Below are positions 22,850 through 34,130 of a stretch of 64,000 nucleotides of DNA, in pieces. The translations under genes were made by a program, and so were the position numbers. Origin of the DNA: Schistocerca nitens (taxonomy: Eukaryota > Arthropoda > Insecta > Orthoptera > Acrididae); the NCBI RefSeq assembly GCF_023898315.1, contig NC_064614.1, positions 1,051,342,432-1,051,406,431 of the forward strand, written 5' to 3'. The number at the start of each line of letters is the position of its first letter. The stretch's first letter is position 1. The notes below the pieces were generated by a model that saw nothing but the letters and a program-made list of their open reading frames with translations, ran no database searches and was not told the DNA's origin.

Positions 22850-24141
22850 CACGGATATTGAGAAAAGTTAAGAATAAGACTCGTGTTGGAGTTCGAGACG
22901 GGCTCAGTAGGATTGCAGGAAGGTAACGAGAGTGCATTCAAGCACACACAGGTTTGTCGGACATTCATCAAAATATTCGAAAATACTCTGGGAGAGCACT
23001 GAATTCCGTTTTACGGAGAGCACACTTCGGCGTTGTTCCATGAAGTATCTTGCATTAATAGTGAAACACTCGCCCTGCCCTACGTTCCAAGCGGCTGGAA
23101 AAATGTGCGGGTGACTCCTACATGTAAGTAGCATAACAGAACGGACACTCAAAATATCTTTAACAGGATTCTGGAATTTATTCTCAATCAGAATGTAATT
23201 AATTTGCTGGAGATGAAAAGGCTTCTGCCCACCAATGAGTACGGATTTAGATAGCATTATACGTGTGTAACTGAGTTTGCCCTTTTATCACATGGTATCC
23301 TGTGAACCATGAATGAAAGGCTAAAGGGGGAGTCCATATTAGTAGATTTACAGAAAGCGTTTGACAAGGTGCCACGGTGCGGACTGATGACGAAGGTCCG
23401 GGTGTACTGTTTAGGCTCTCAGATACACGAATGGCTCTAATATTTTTTAGGTAATCGAATCTAATATGTTGTCCGGGACGGCAAGTGTTCCACAGACAAG
23501 GCTATCGCAAGGGGTGCCTCAGGGAAGTGCGACAGTACCGCTCTTGTATATAAACGGTGTGACGGACGGAGTGAGCTGAGAACGCTGTAGTTTGAGAAAA
23601 TGTCGTCGTCGAGTGACTGCAGACAGAACTTCTGTCCGGTACGGCGAAGCACAGCTAGCTCTAAGTGTAGAAATATGTAATTTAATGCATATGAGAAAGA
23701 AGAAAAATACTATAATACTGGAATACAGCTTCAGTATTTTGCGGCTTGAGACAGTCATGTCGACTAATGATCTGGGCATGGCGTTACAAATAGATATGAG
23801 ATGGTCGGGAGCGAAAGGTCGTAGTAGCGACTTCGCTTTTGTGGGAAATGCTCGGAATGCGTAGTTTATGTATAAAGGATAGCGCATATAGAACACTAGT
23901 GGAGCCCATTCACGATTACTGCTCGAACGTTTTGGATCCCCACCGGGTCGGGTTAAAGCAAAACGTTACTGCAGTTCAGAGTCATGCTGCTAGATTTGTT
24001 AACCGGTAGATTCGACTGACACGTGAGATGCTTTTTGAATTCAAAAGAAAATCCCAATGCAGGACGACGTTTACGGTAGGCACGAGCTGATGTAGTGCCG
24101 AAGCATATTCTTAAACTGGTAGTACACAGCAGTGGAAGCCG
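22850..24141 (+). mobile_element. CR1-like LINE relic
   Basis: Degenerate reverse transcriptase on the plus strand. Blocks: ILVDLQKAFDKVPR near 23337 (palm domain A), a QRLSQGVPQGSATVPLLYIN-like block near 23500 (domain B), MSTNDLGMALQIDMRWS near 23758, and RTLVEPIHDYCSNVLDPHR near 23890 with AAR near 23985. These are typical of the CR1/Jockey side of the LINEs, not of RTE. All frames are interrupted. Two nested SINEs follow at 24154-24560. Confidence 0.7.
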
Positions 24142-24153
24142 AGCAACGTTGTG

Positions 24154-24560
24154 TGTGTGAAATCTTATGGGACTTAACTGCTAAGGTCGTCAGTCCCTAA
24201 GATTAGACAATACTTAACCTAAATTAGCCCAAGGACAAACACACAGCCCGCATCTCGTGGTCGCGCGGTAGCGTTCTCGCTTCCCGGGTTCTCGGGTTCG
24301 ATTCCCGGCGGGGTCAGGGATTTTCTCTGCCTCAAGATGGCTGGGTGTTGTGTGATGTCCTTAGGTTAGTTACGTTTAAGTAGTTCTAAGTTCTAGGGGA
24401 CTGATGACCACAGGTGTTAAGTCCCATAGTGCTCAGAGCCATTTGAACCATTTGACAAACACACACACCCATGCCCGAGGGAGGACTCGAACCTCCACCG
24501 GGAACAGCCGCACAGTGTATGACTGAAGCGCCCCAGACCGCTCGGCTAATCCCCCGCGGC
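24154..24560 (-). mobile_element. SINE-2 copy, split by another SINE
   Basis: Antisense copy of a second tRNA-derived SINE, head GCCGCGGGGGATTAGCCGAG on the minus strand, with tail text TAAGTCCCATAAG. Its own target duplication is AGCAACGTTGTG (24142-24153 and 24561-24572). It is interrupted at 24246-24453 by a plus-strand SINE. Relative of the copy at 59187-59403. Confidence 0.9.
24246..24453 (+). mobile_element. Chimeric SINE: other head, SINE-1 tail
   Basis: Inserted into SINE-2 with the 12-bp duplication GACAAACACACA (24234-24245 and 24454-24465). The tail from TGTGTGATGTCCTTAGG to AACCATTT is that of SINE-1. The head is different: GCCCGCATCTCGTGGTCGCG, B box GGTTCGATTCCCGGC, then TCAGGGATTTTCTCTGCCTC. 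This is therefore a separate tRNA head joined to a shared tail. Confidence 0.9.
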
Positions 24561-24572
24561 AGCAACGTTGTG

Positions 24573-26067
24573 AAGCGCTATTAAGCCGTCATATACGGTC
24601 TTACATGGAGCGTGAAGGAAGTTCCTCGTTGCAGCAGGTTGAGCTGGCTTTTGTAAGCGTACTGTGGAGCTGAATTTTTGGGAATATGGAATATGATTAA
24701 CGCTAAGAGCTTTTAGGTGCTGTCACATTGGGAAGGCGTTGTGCGTTGATATAAAATCGTTCTATATGGTTGGCTAGAATTGAGGTTTGCTTCAGCACGA
24801 CACGAGTGAGCATCTGCAAGTCTGTAAAAGTTCATTCATCGCCTCTGCTTTAATTGTTTAGTGTGCCTTGCACTATTCCTAACAGAACTGAGCTGTATTA
24901 GCCTTATGTTAATCTGGTATATCAGTGTGCCGGTTGCTTTTCTGAAAACAGGTGTGTAAATTCATTTAAAAGCGTTTGGCGGTTGAGTTGCTTTAAGCGG
25001 GAGAAGTTTATCGAGAACTCTTGTTTAGAAACCTTAAGATTTCAAACATCGGCCCGTTAGTTTGTCACAGAAACCGCTCGCCAACTGTTTGTCGTGGACG
25101 GCTATTGTTGGAGTCAATTGCCTTTTCCAAGTAAAGTAACTGCTCAATAATTTTGCGGCGCCATTAGCTGACGCCGTGTATATTTTAAAGTTGGGTTTTA
25201 AAGTTTGCTTGTTTATGAACATATTTTATTGATTACAGTTAATGCCGATGTTTTGTACAATCACAAGCGTGGGGCGGGGTGTCGGCTTGTGAAATCACTA
25301 TGTTTTTTGTTACATGAATACTCGTTTCTTGTTTTAAGTTTCCTGTACAAACCTGTAATCTAGAGATCTGCAAATGGGTCGTTTCGTTCGATCACACTGG
25401 CTCGAGCTGACCGCGCTCAGTCATGGCTTTCCGGAATACGAACGCTCGAAGCGGGCTGCGGTCGACCGAGGCCCTGCGCCGTTGGGAGTGCAGAGGCTGG
25501 CCCGTGCTGGCACGCTCGCTGCTGCTGCTGCGACCAGTGCAGTACCAGCTCTGTGCGTCTGAGGGCTGGCGCCGCTCCTCACACGCTCCCATCAGCCGAT
25601 AGAGCCACACTCAGTTTGCTTACGCAGCAGACGTGCACTCTCGGATGGCAGTTTCTAACCGTCACTTACTTCTGAGCCACAGGAGAAAACAGCTTGCTTT
25701 ATTCAATAACGAAACTTCACATGAAAGCTAAGTAACTGACAACTTTTGTCGGGCTCATAGTGAAAGATCACATTGCTGCTCTTTATAACAACATCTGCTT
25801 TTTTGATTCAAATATGAACTTGACAATAACAAATTAGAAATCTCACAAAAAATATTTCCAAGCTTTTCTCCGTTTGCGTCATTACAATGAATCGACTCTT
25901 TTCGGATCTAGTCAATCAGAGATAACGTCCCAAACCACGCTGATTGCTTTTTGTTTTTGTGCTTTTCGTTCTAGTTTATCAGAACCCAATACTTCATCGT
26001 ACATTTGACCCACACTATCTAACGCCTCATCTCTATCAAAAACACACCATTTTCAACAATCGGAAGG
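24573..26067. other. Spacer with a CpG-rich block at 25370-25650
   Basis: No coding gene recognised. The block at about 25370-25650 is strikingly GC- and CpG-rich against AT-rich flanks and holds a (GCT)n-like run near 25516-25532. A 62-codon frame in it has no recognisable domain. It could be a promoter-type CpG island or the GC-rich end of an unrecognised element. Confidence 0.35.
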
Positions 26068-26072
26068 GTGAG

Positions 26073-28093
26073 TGAAATCTGGTTTCGCAGCACAGAGCGG
26101 AACATGTTGAGCAAAGGGGCCAAGGTCAATTACTGTTAGTTAAACAAGAACACACGACATTATTCCTCAAACCAATGCACAGTTTTCTCTTTGCCGGACG
26201 GAGTGGCCGTGCGGTTCTAGGCGCTACAGTCTGGAACCGAGCGACCGCTACGGTCGCAGGTTCGAATCCTGCCTCGGGCATGGAGGTGTGTTATGTCCTT
26301 AGGTTAGTCAGGTTTAATTAGTTCTAAGTTCTAGGCGACTGATGACCTCAGAAGTTAAGTCGCATAGTGCTCAGAGCCATTTTTAGTTTTCTCTTTAAAA
26401 CAACAAGATCAGTTCACTGCTGAGGGCCCAAGTAACTTCTCCAGAATAAGTTAAATTAATGATTCCTTTTAAAACGCGAGGACCATAAGGCTGAAGGCCT
26501 TACTTAAGTAAAATTACAATATATTCTCGGCTAAAGGCCGAAATAATATTTCAGATCAGGTAAGGAAATTCTTTAGAAGCCAAGCGCTTACAATTTTCTG
26601 CTAAAGGCTGTATTAAGGAAAATTCAAATAAATTCCTCGGCTGAAAGCCCAATGAAAATATTTTACATAATAAAAGAGAGGGTTCAAAGATAAGCTTTCA
26701 CACAGTGGAACAGATAAACATCTTAAGAAAACTTGAAGTATCTTGTCGGCTGAAGGCCCAAATAATTACTCAAGAATAATTAGAGACCACCTTCGGATAA
26801 ACATTTACAGATCACGGCAGAAAGTCGTTTCAAGAACTAAAGATAATTAAAGAGAAACCTTACAGACAAGGATTTACATATTAAAGCCACAGATTCTGAA
26901 ACAAACTCGGCTGAAGACCTAAATGAAGAGCAACAAGAATTTTAAATAAAACACGGCTGAAGGCCTAATCTTAAAATAGTTGTCATGAAGTTCGGCTGCA
27001 GGCCATATACTAAACATAAAACACACAATATTAATACACGGCTGAAGGCCTGGCACAATACATGTGACCAAATAAAATGACGATCACAAACGATAAACAG
27101 TGGTGCTCAGAAGTGTTCCAAGGGGAGGCCTGGTGAGGGAACTCTAATCACAGTTTAGGTGAGACAGGCAGCCAAGCGTAAAACTAAGCAATCGCGTTGC
27201 AACACGACCTAGGGACGGCTGAAGAACCAACCAACAACCTAATCAATTCCCTCTGTCGCAACCGACGAAGTGCCTATTCCAGTACGCAGGCAGCATTCAT
27301 TTTCTCTGTGGAAATCACAGAAGCTACACACAGTTCCACGTAAATACAGTTGCACTAGAACTCGCACAATCACTGTGGAACAACAAGGATGAATCAGTTC
27401 GACACACAGACAGTCTCCACAAGCGGTCGGCAACCAAATACACGTCGTCCCATGAGACGACCGACCGAACAACCAATCCAGGTCGTTCCCACTCAAGTTA
27501 CATGTGTCGGTGACGGTCGGGCAAGTCTTGGCTGTACGAAGCTGACTGCAGCTCTATCCCGACTCAACACCATGTCCGTTCGGAACTCGGAGACACGGCG
27601 GCTCGGGCACCCTGGTTCGGACCCAACCATGCTGGGGTAACTCTTGCCCATTGGCCACGACGTCTCTGCACAAGGAAGGAACCGACCCACGTCCGGCAGG
27701 ATGACTAAGTGACGAGGCCCAGAAACGGTCAAAAGACCAAATACACGCCGCCAGATGAGACCACCAACCGAACGACCGACCAACGGTCGTCCCGCTCCAA
27801 TCTCCTTCCACTGGACAGTCTATGTGTGTCGCAAGCGATCGGCGAACACTGGCTGTCCGCACCTCACTGGTGTTCCGTCCCCGATTTCACTGCTGATGCG
27901 TCCGAACCCAACTCTCGACAGACGACGACGCGGAAATACTAGCGGTCGCTAGTGTACTTATCGATAAGCGCTGCTACTACCACTCACGGGCAAGCAAACC
28001 AGCAACCTAGTGACGCCAGTAATTCGAATTAAAAGAAAAACGAGGCGACGGAACCACAAAAGCAAAATGACGAGCAATAAACCGCACTGCTCA
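26073..28093 (-). mobile_element. Solo LTR, long-LTR family, copy 2, with a SINE inside
   Basis: Antisense copy. On the minus strand it starts TGAGCAGTGCGG at 28093 and ends CCAGATTTCA at 26073, with a perfect 5-bp target duplication CTCAC (GTGAG at 26068-26072 and 28094-28098). The 3' half carries the GGCCTTCAGCC-like array, the 5' half is GC-rich with TTATCGATAAG. Within the 5' half the GTCTCATNNGACGACGTGTA segment occurs twice about 300 bp apart, an internal duplication that explains why this copy is longer than copy 1. A SINE-1 copy lies at 26193-26384. Excluding the SINE and its duplication it is about 1.82 kb. Confidence 0.85.
26193..26384 (+). mobile_element. SINE-1 copy inside the LTR
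   Basis: Complete copy flanked by AGTTTTCTCTTT (26181-26192 and 26385-26396). Shares AATTAGTTC, GGCGACTGATG and AGTCGCATAG with the copy at 32955-33149, against AAGTAGTTC, GGGGACTGATG and AGTCCCATAG elsewhere, so these two form a subfamily. Confidence 0.95.
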
Positions 28094-28098
28094 GTGAG

Positions 28099-29799
28099 CA
28101 CATAATTGTTACTACTGTGTGAGTTACTGGAATTTCAACTTTCTCATCTGCGAGACGAAGACAGCGATAATTCAACACTCGTAACGCTTATAGTTAATAC
28201 ATAGAAGTGCGAACTTTCCACTGTACTGCCATAGTACCTGTGACAAGAAAAGTGCCGTTTTGCAAATAACCGCAGTTTTGATTTGCTGGACATGCGGTGT
28301 ACCTACAGTAATTTGAACGTATGCACTTATGTATTTTCGAGTCCTTGTTTCTGCACCCACAGCTAAGCAAACTTCTCGCCTTCCAGAATTTGTGTTCCAT
28401 CTTTGAATGGCTCTAAAAATGTCACGAGTTCTTTTGCAGTGTTGTTGCCGCAACTAATAAGTTTTTTAGAGACATCTCTCTCTGGAAGAAGTTCCATGAT
28501 TTTGTCCTACTGCCTTAGAACATACCGTATCATTTTAAACAAGCTATCATACTAACTCTATGTTTATTGCTTTAAGTTTGTCTCTGTCGCATTCGTATCA
28601 CTAGTTTTCTCCATTAAATGGTCACTGTCTCTTAGCGGCATAGTCGTGGAATACACTACTGCAAGCCCATAGATCAAATAATCGTCTTCTGACATGTGTT
28701 TCAGGAATGTGTTCAAAATATGTGTAATGCATGTATAATGCTGAAAGAATTGCAGTACCTTACAATTATTGGCGCCTTCTCAGTGACAAATGAAATATTA
28801 TAAAAAAGGCTGGGGATTCACTCCTAACAATTTTAATAATGTTTCCCCGTTGTAGTTCTTAATAAATTCCTCGAACCTTTTTTTTTTTCTTCTCACAAAA
28901 GTGATTTGTCACCAGTGACACATTTTGCAGTGCGTAGTCTCGATAAGCAAAGTGCACAGTACTAGATAGGTAACACATTTTCCTATACCTGTCATTCCAT
29001 AGATACATTATGTCTCCACAAGCATTCATGCCTATGGCCTGGAAAATGCTAGGCATCATACTCTCTCATATTTTATAGGCTTGTCTTTCAGTGCTTCATA
29101 GTGCTATCATAGAATATGTAAGAATGTAGGAAACGTATACACCTCCAAGCCACGGGAACTACTAACGATTCAGAACTTACACTTTGTCGCTACCTGAAGA
29201 CGTATCGTGCCTTCAGATGTGTGGTGGTGGATCTGTAAGACAAGAGAGCAGAGCACTAGCCACAGTACCTGCAGCCTACACCCCTATCAGTCACTGAAGA
29301 AAATCTCTCCCAAACATTGTTACAACCATCATCTTTCGAACTCAGGATATATTATTTCCAACCGAGTTTCGCTTTCGCACTCTCCTTCATCTCGCGTTCA
29401 TTCGAACGTAAACGTCAGATGCGGAGTCCTACTGTAATCATGTGGCAGGCGGCCGCTGTTGACAGGGACATTTTTTTTGGTTGAAAATCTTTATTTGATT
29501 CAAAAGATTAGAATAAAATGTTGTGGATAAAAAATTTTTGCCTCTGTGTTATGCTCCTGTGCACTCTCGAGTTTCATCGGAATTTGGTCCTTCCTCTTGT
29601 GGTCATGATTGTTCTTGGGCTTTATTCAACTTGTTTGGAATTTAATCCCACCCAAAAAATTTCTTGTTCTATATAGAAAGGGATAGTTCAATAAGATTCA
29701 GATAATATAGAGAACTGGCACTTGCGACTTACTGCACAGCTGTATTGTTGGCAACGTTGGAGGACCAGGAAGAAAAATTAGATCTAGCACGTAAAAGTA
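28099..29799. other. Unannotated spacer, 1.7 kb
   Basis: No recognised element or gene. Short minus-strand frames near 28172-28453 have no recognisable domain. A T/A run is present near 28878. Confidence 0.4.
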
Positions 29800-29940
29800 A
29801 GTCGGTTTTTCCATGCTACTTTTGCTAATGAACAAGAATGAAACCGGCTAGTGGTGGTGCAAGGCACCCTCCAGATGAACGGTATGCTGGCTTGCGAAGT
29901 ATGTATGTAGAGTATCTATGTAAACGTAGATGTAGAAAGC
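29800..29940 (+). mobile_element. 3' end of a CR1-like LINE
   Basis: Ends in a degenerate GATGTA tail (AGTATCTATGTAAACGTAGATG), as at 62600-62655. The text AGTGGTGGTGCAAGGCACCC matches the usual run-up to that tail as I recall it. Only the last 100-140 bp are recognisable. Confidence 0.5.
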
Positions 29941-30364
29941 TAAATAAGTGATTCGCTTCTGCTTAGAAGCTTGGTACATAATGAACAAACAAATAGTCTA
30001 TGGTGCTGGTGCTGCTTAAACAGAGGTTGGTACCCCACATTCCAAAGGTTACGATCCACCTCTTTGCTCGTTATCCCACAGTATCAAGCCTCTTCTATAG
30101 AATGCCATGGTATACTCGTACATTCTCAGCAATTTGTTCGTAGCCTAGTAGAGACAAAGGCTTTAGTTTGAGATAGGAAAGGAAGGGCAGAAAAGGAGCT
30201 TTCTGTCGCGGCTAGCTAACAAGTTTCCAGGCATCGGTCTAAGAATGGAGAGAAACACGACAGGCAGCAAGAATTGATTGAAGTTGCAGTGGACGTGACA
30301 AGGCACATCAAGAGACACAGAGCATTAAAATTAAGACTCTTATACGGAACCATCACTTGTTGGA
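29941..30364. other. No recognisable feature
   Basis: Spacer between LINE fragments. Nothing recognised. Confidence 0.35.
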
Positions 30365-30880
30365 TGTAGCATGTTTAGTCTGATTTTGATGCAGCCTGGC
30401 AAGAATTCTTCTTCTGCACTAGCCTCTTCAGCTACGAGTAGCACTCGCAGTCTACGTTCCCCTTTGTTTGCAAGATGTATTCAAATCTCTGTCTTCCCCC
30501 ACAGTTTTTATATTCTGCATTTCCCTTTAGTACCATAGAGGATACTTCATGTCGCCTTAACACGTGCCCTGTTATCATGTTTCTTCTTCTTGCCAATATC
30601 TTCCACATGATCCTTCCTTCGCAGATTCTGCTGAGAAACTCCTCACTCCTTATGTTATTAGTGCATAGATTTTCGGCTTCCTTCTTTAGCAACACACCCC
30701 GAAAGCTCCGTTTTTCTTCTTTTTCACTTTTTTCAATACGCACGGTTCACTACAATACAATGCTGTGCTCCAACCATATATTCTACGAAATGTCTTCCTC
30801 AAATAGAGGCCAATGTTTGATACCAGTAGACCCCTCTCGGTCCTCTTTGACTGTAGTAGTCTGCTTTTTAAGTCTTTCTT
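30365..30880 (-). mobile_element. RTE LINE 3' fragment, antisense
   Basis: C-terminal part only. On the minus strand it encodes DLKSRLLQSKRTERGLL, then RKTFRRIYGWSTALYCSEP, then NMITGHVLRRHEVSSMVLKG and NAEYKNCGGRQRFEYILQ. It is frameshifted. The 3' edge (GATGCAGCCTGGCAAGAATTC) corresponds to the end of the RTE coding region. Confidence 0.7.
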
Positions 30881-31976
30881 GCGCTGACGCATATTGTCGG
30901 TGGATCACGATAGCAAATATCCTTCAACTTTCCACACAGAAAGAAATCTGGGGACGTCAGATTCGGTGAACGTGCGGGCCATGATATGGTGCTTCGACGA
31001 CCAATCCATCTGTCATGAAATATGCTATTCAATACCGCTTCAACCTCATGCGAACTATGTGCCGCACATTCCTCATGTCGGAAGTACATCGCCATTCTGT
31101 CATGCAGTGAAATATCTTGTAGTAACATCGGTAGAACATTACGTAGGAAATCAACATACATTGCACCATTTAGATTGCCATCGATAAAATGGGGGCCAAT
31201 TGTCCTTCCTCCCATAATACTGCACCATACATTAACCGTCAAGGTCGCTGATGTTCCACTTGTAGCAGCCATCGTGGATTTTCCGTTGCCCAATAGTGCA
31301 TATTATGACGGTTTACGTTACCGCTGTTGGTGAATGACGCTTCGTCGCTAAATAGAACGCGTGCTAAAAATCCTGGTGCATAAAAATATGGTACGTGTGC
31401 AATCGATGTTGATGTATCATTCTCAACACCGACGTTTTTGAGATTCCCGATTCTCGCGCAATTTGTCTGCTACTGGTGTGCGAATTAGCCACGACAGCAG
31501 CTAAAACACCGAGGAACATACATAGCACACTCCCGTTTGGCATTTCGATCAAAATAGCCATACATCAACACCGTATCGACTTTTTCCGCAATTGGTAAAC
31601 GGTCCATTTTAAAACGGATAATGTATCAAGAAGCAAATACCGTCCGCACTGGCAGAATGTTACGCGATACCACGTACTTATACGTTTGTGACTATTACAG
31701 CGCCATCTATCACAAAGCGAAAAAAGTGGTCCAACTAAGACATTCATATTTACGTACCACACGAATATGTAATAAAAATGGGGGTTCCTATTTAAAAAGA
31801 AACGCAGTTGATATCCGTTTGACCTATGGCACCGCCATGTTGCGGGCCAACCATAGCGCCATCTGTTTTCCCCTTCAAGCTGGACGAGTTTCGTTCATTG
31901 TAGTTTTTTCGTTTGATGCTTATTTCGTGAGATATTTGGCCCGGTCACTATCAATGGACCACCCTGTATATAAATA
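30881..31976 (-). mobile_element. Mariner-like element, internally deleted, inactive
   Basis: One terminus is present at the right: on the minus strand it starts CAGGGTGGTCCATTGATAG, preceded by TA (31977-31978). Transposase pieces run leftward: a start with PNGSV and VANSHTSSRQIARESGISKT (helix-turn-helix), then LSDEASFTNSGNVNRHNMHYW with the first Asp, NVWCSIMGGRTIGPHFIDG, and WPARSPNLTSPDFFLCGKLK. The HDGAPAH-type block reads HEECAAH, so the second catalytic residue is lost. Two internal gaps are apparent near 31370 and 31510. The other terminus is missing where the RTE fragment begins. Confidence 0.75.
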
Positions 31977-31978
31977 TA

Positions 31979-32735
31979 TACCGCCTGCTATGTAACCCTG
32001 TGCACAAGCCGTGGGAAGTGAACACTCATAATGCCTACCGGCCGTAGCGTTATTGCTTCCAAGGACTGCTATGGGCCTTAACGTTCTTCCCTAAAGTTAA
32101 GTGCAATTTAGGAATCATTCCGAGTCATTATGTCCATTAATTGAGGGCACCTTGTTAATATTGGAGTTTCTGTAAGTCATTTTATTCGTTGAGTTCTTAT
32201 TTAACACTCATGTTAATCATTTCTGTATCTTTGATGAATTTTCAACTTGTTATTATTCCGGTATGCAAGTTTTGCGACCTAGCTTGGCCCACTTTGTATT
32301 TTTAGTATAAGCATGTTTCACTGTGGACCTTTATGTGAGCAGATCAGTTTTATTAAGCTTTAAGATCTCTTTGTTCTTTATGAAGTTGTGGTATTGTGTG
32401 GCTGTGTAGCTTTGGTTGTAATTGTATAGTGTTATTACTCTCTTGAAACATGGTTAAACAAGAACGATTGTTTGTGATTGATTATTCACCATGCCTACTA
32501 TCAATTATTTTGGTTGTGTACGCAAAATAATATGATTCTTATTCATGTTTATGTAATCGGATCAAAGTGAAGATTTGTATATTGCATTAGTAAGAGGGCA
32601 AATGTCAAAATTGAAGTTTATAATAGTCTGTTTTGAGTCAAATTAAAATTGTAAAACAATCACAAGCTTGTCCATCACCAGTGATCCTGGGCTTCCTATT
32701 TCTTTAAATAACTGTGGTGAGATAGTAATTTTCAT
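31979..32735. other. Unannotated spacer
   Basis: T-rich on the plus strand with scattered TTGT and TTTT runs, reminiscent of the 3' half of an LTR, but no ends or polyadenylation context define it. Confidence 0.35.
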
Positions 32736-32739
32736 TTTC

Positions 32740-33465
32740 TAAAGAATTGGGTAGAACCACGGTTCACATATGGTACCATTTATTTCAGCCCGTCTTCGTT
32801 GTTAGATACTTCACCACCACGAAACATTTTCAGGTGCAAAATGAGGTGGAAGTTGATAGGCGCTACATCAGGGCAGTAAGGAGCATAGTCAGACTGGTTC
32901 AGCCACCGTCCTGTAAGAGCCATCTCACCTTCTTCGCAGTTTTACGTGCGCGTTGAGCCGGTCGCGGTGGCCGTACGGTTCTAAGCGCTACAGTCTGGAA
33001 CCGAGCGACCGCTACGGTCGCAGGTTCGAATCCTGCCTCGGGCATGGATGTGTGTGATGTCCTTAGGTTAGTTAGGTTTAATTAGTTCTAAGTTCTAGGC
33101 GACTGATGACCTCAGAAGTTAAGTCGCATAGTGCTCAGAGCCACTTTGAACGTGCGCGTTGTCATTAATTAAATTAATACCGTTTGTATCGATGCAGTTT
33201 GATAAGCGTCTCATAGTTAACTTTTGGATTAATTATTACATCTTGTAGCAAAATGGCCTGCCCACCCCAAATGACTGTGTTCATGATTTTACGAGGTATC
33301 AAGATCTGCTTGTCTTTGGCCGTTTCTAGTGACACAGGCTGTCTGCATCCCGCTGACTGTCGTTTCGATTCAGTTCCGAAAGAGACCCTTCTCTCATTCT
33401 TTGTCAGCACTTTAATTAGACAATCAGCATCGTCTCCGCCGTAACCTGTCAAAAAGTGCAGTACA
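32740..33465 (-). mobile_element. Mariner relic split by a SINE
   Basis: Minus-strand mariner transposase remnant. Blocks: RRVSFGTESKRQSAG near 33390, RKIMNTVIWGGQAILLQDVI near 33290, NYETLIKLHR near 33200, then a SINE, then YAPYCPDVAPINFHLILHLK near 32850. The blocks match the GDETWV, KIMATVFWD and SPDLAPSDFHLF regions of mariners; the catalytic Asp positions read as N or are lost. Inactive. Confidence 0.65.
32955..33149 (+). mobile_element. SINE-1 copy inside a mariner relic
   Basis: Complete copy with the target duplication ACGTGCGCGTT (32944-32954 and 33150-33160). Same subfamily as 26193-26384 by shared base changes. Confidence 0.95.
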
Positions 33466-33764
33466 CTGCTCAGACCCTGTGCTCTGTGTTGCTATTTGAC
33501 AGTTTCTAGCATCCAACGAGCAGAAAGTTTTCAAAAATTCAGTTTTTCGGGAATAAAAGATCATCAAATTTATTTTTGTTTGTAGTTCTGGATTACGAAT
33601 TAATGTAATCCTGAATACATTTAACGGGTAAAGGAGCACACGAAACTGTCTCAGGAAATAACAGTAAAAGTATGTGGAGATAACATTAAAAAAATGATGC
33701 TGCCAGGGTGGCTTATAAAATGTAGCATGGTGAACTAATACTACATTTACCTTTGCTTTTGTTA

Positions 33765-34130
33765 ATGAATGAGAATTTCACTCTGCAGGCGATCCTGCGC
33801 TGATATGGAACCTCCTGGCAGATTAAAACTGTGTGCTGGACCGAGACTTGAATGCGAGACCTATGCCATCTCATTCTGAAAACATTCCCCAGGCTGTGGC
33901 TGAACCATGTCCCTGCAGCATCCTTTCTTCCAGCAGTGTTAGTTCTGCAAGGTTTTCCGGAGAGCTTCCGTGAAGTTTGGAAGTTAGGACAGGAGGTACT
34001 GGCAGAAGTAAAGCTGAGAGGACACGGCCTGAGTCGTGCTTGTCTAGCGCAGGCAGTATAGCACTGGTTCGTGAAAGGGAACGTTCCCGAGTTCGAGTCT
34101 CCGTCCGGCACACAGCTTCAATCCCAGAAG
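33765..34130 (+). repeat. tRNA-derived repeat with tRNA-like sequence in both orientations
   Basis: The right end (about 34035-34111) reads as a plus-strand tRNA-like unit: A-box-like CTAGCGCAGGCAGTATAGC and B-box-like GAGTTCGAGTCTCCGTC. The left end (about 33827-33880) holds a complementary, partial version, GACCGAGACTTGAATGCGAG. The sides carry TTTCACTCTGCAG and CTCCTGGCAGATTAAAACTG. This is an abundant orthopteran repeat from recollection. It is probably transcribed by Pol III in its intact form. Confidence 0.6.

Noticed and set aside
25374-25562. 62-codon plus-strand frame in the CpG-rich block
   Set aside because: Both strands are open; no domain. GC-rich DNA has few stops by chance.
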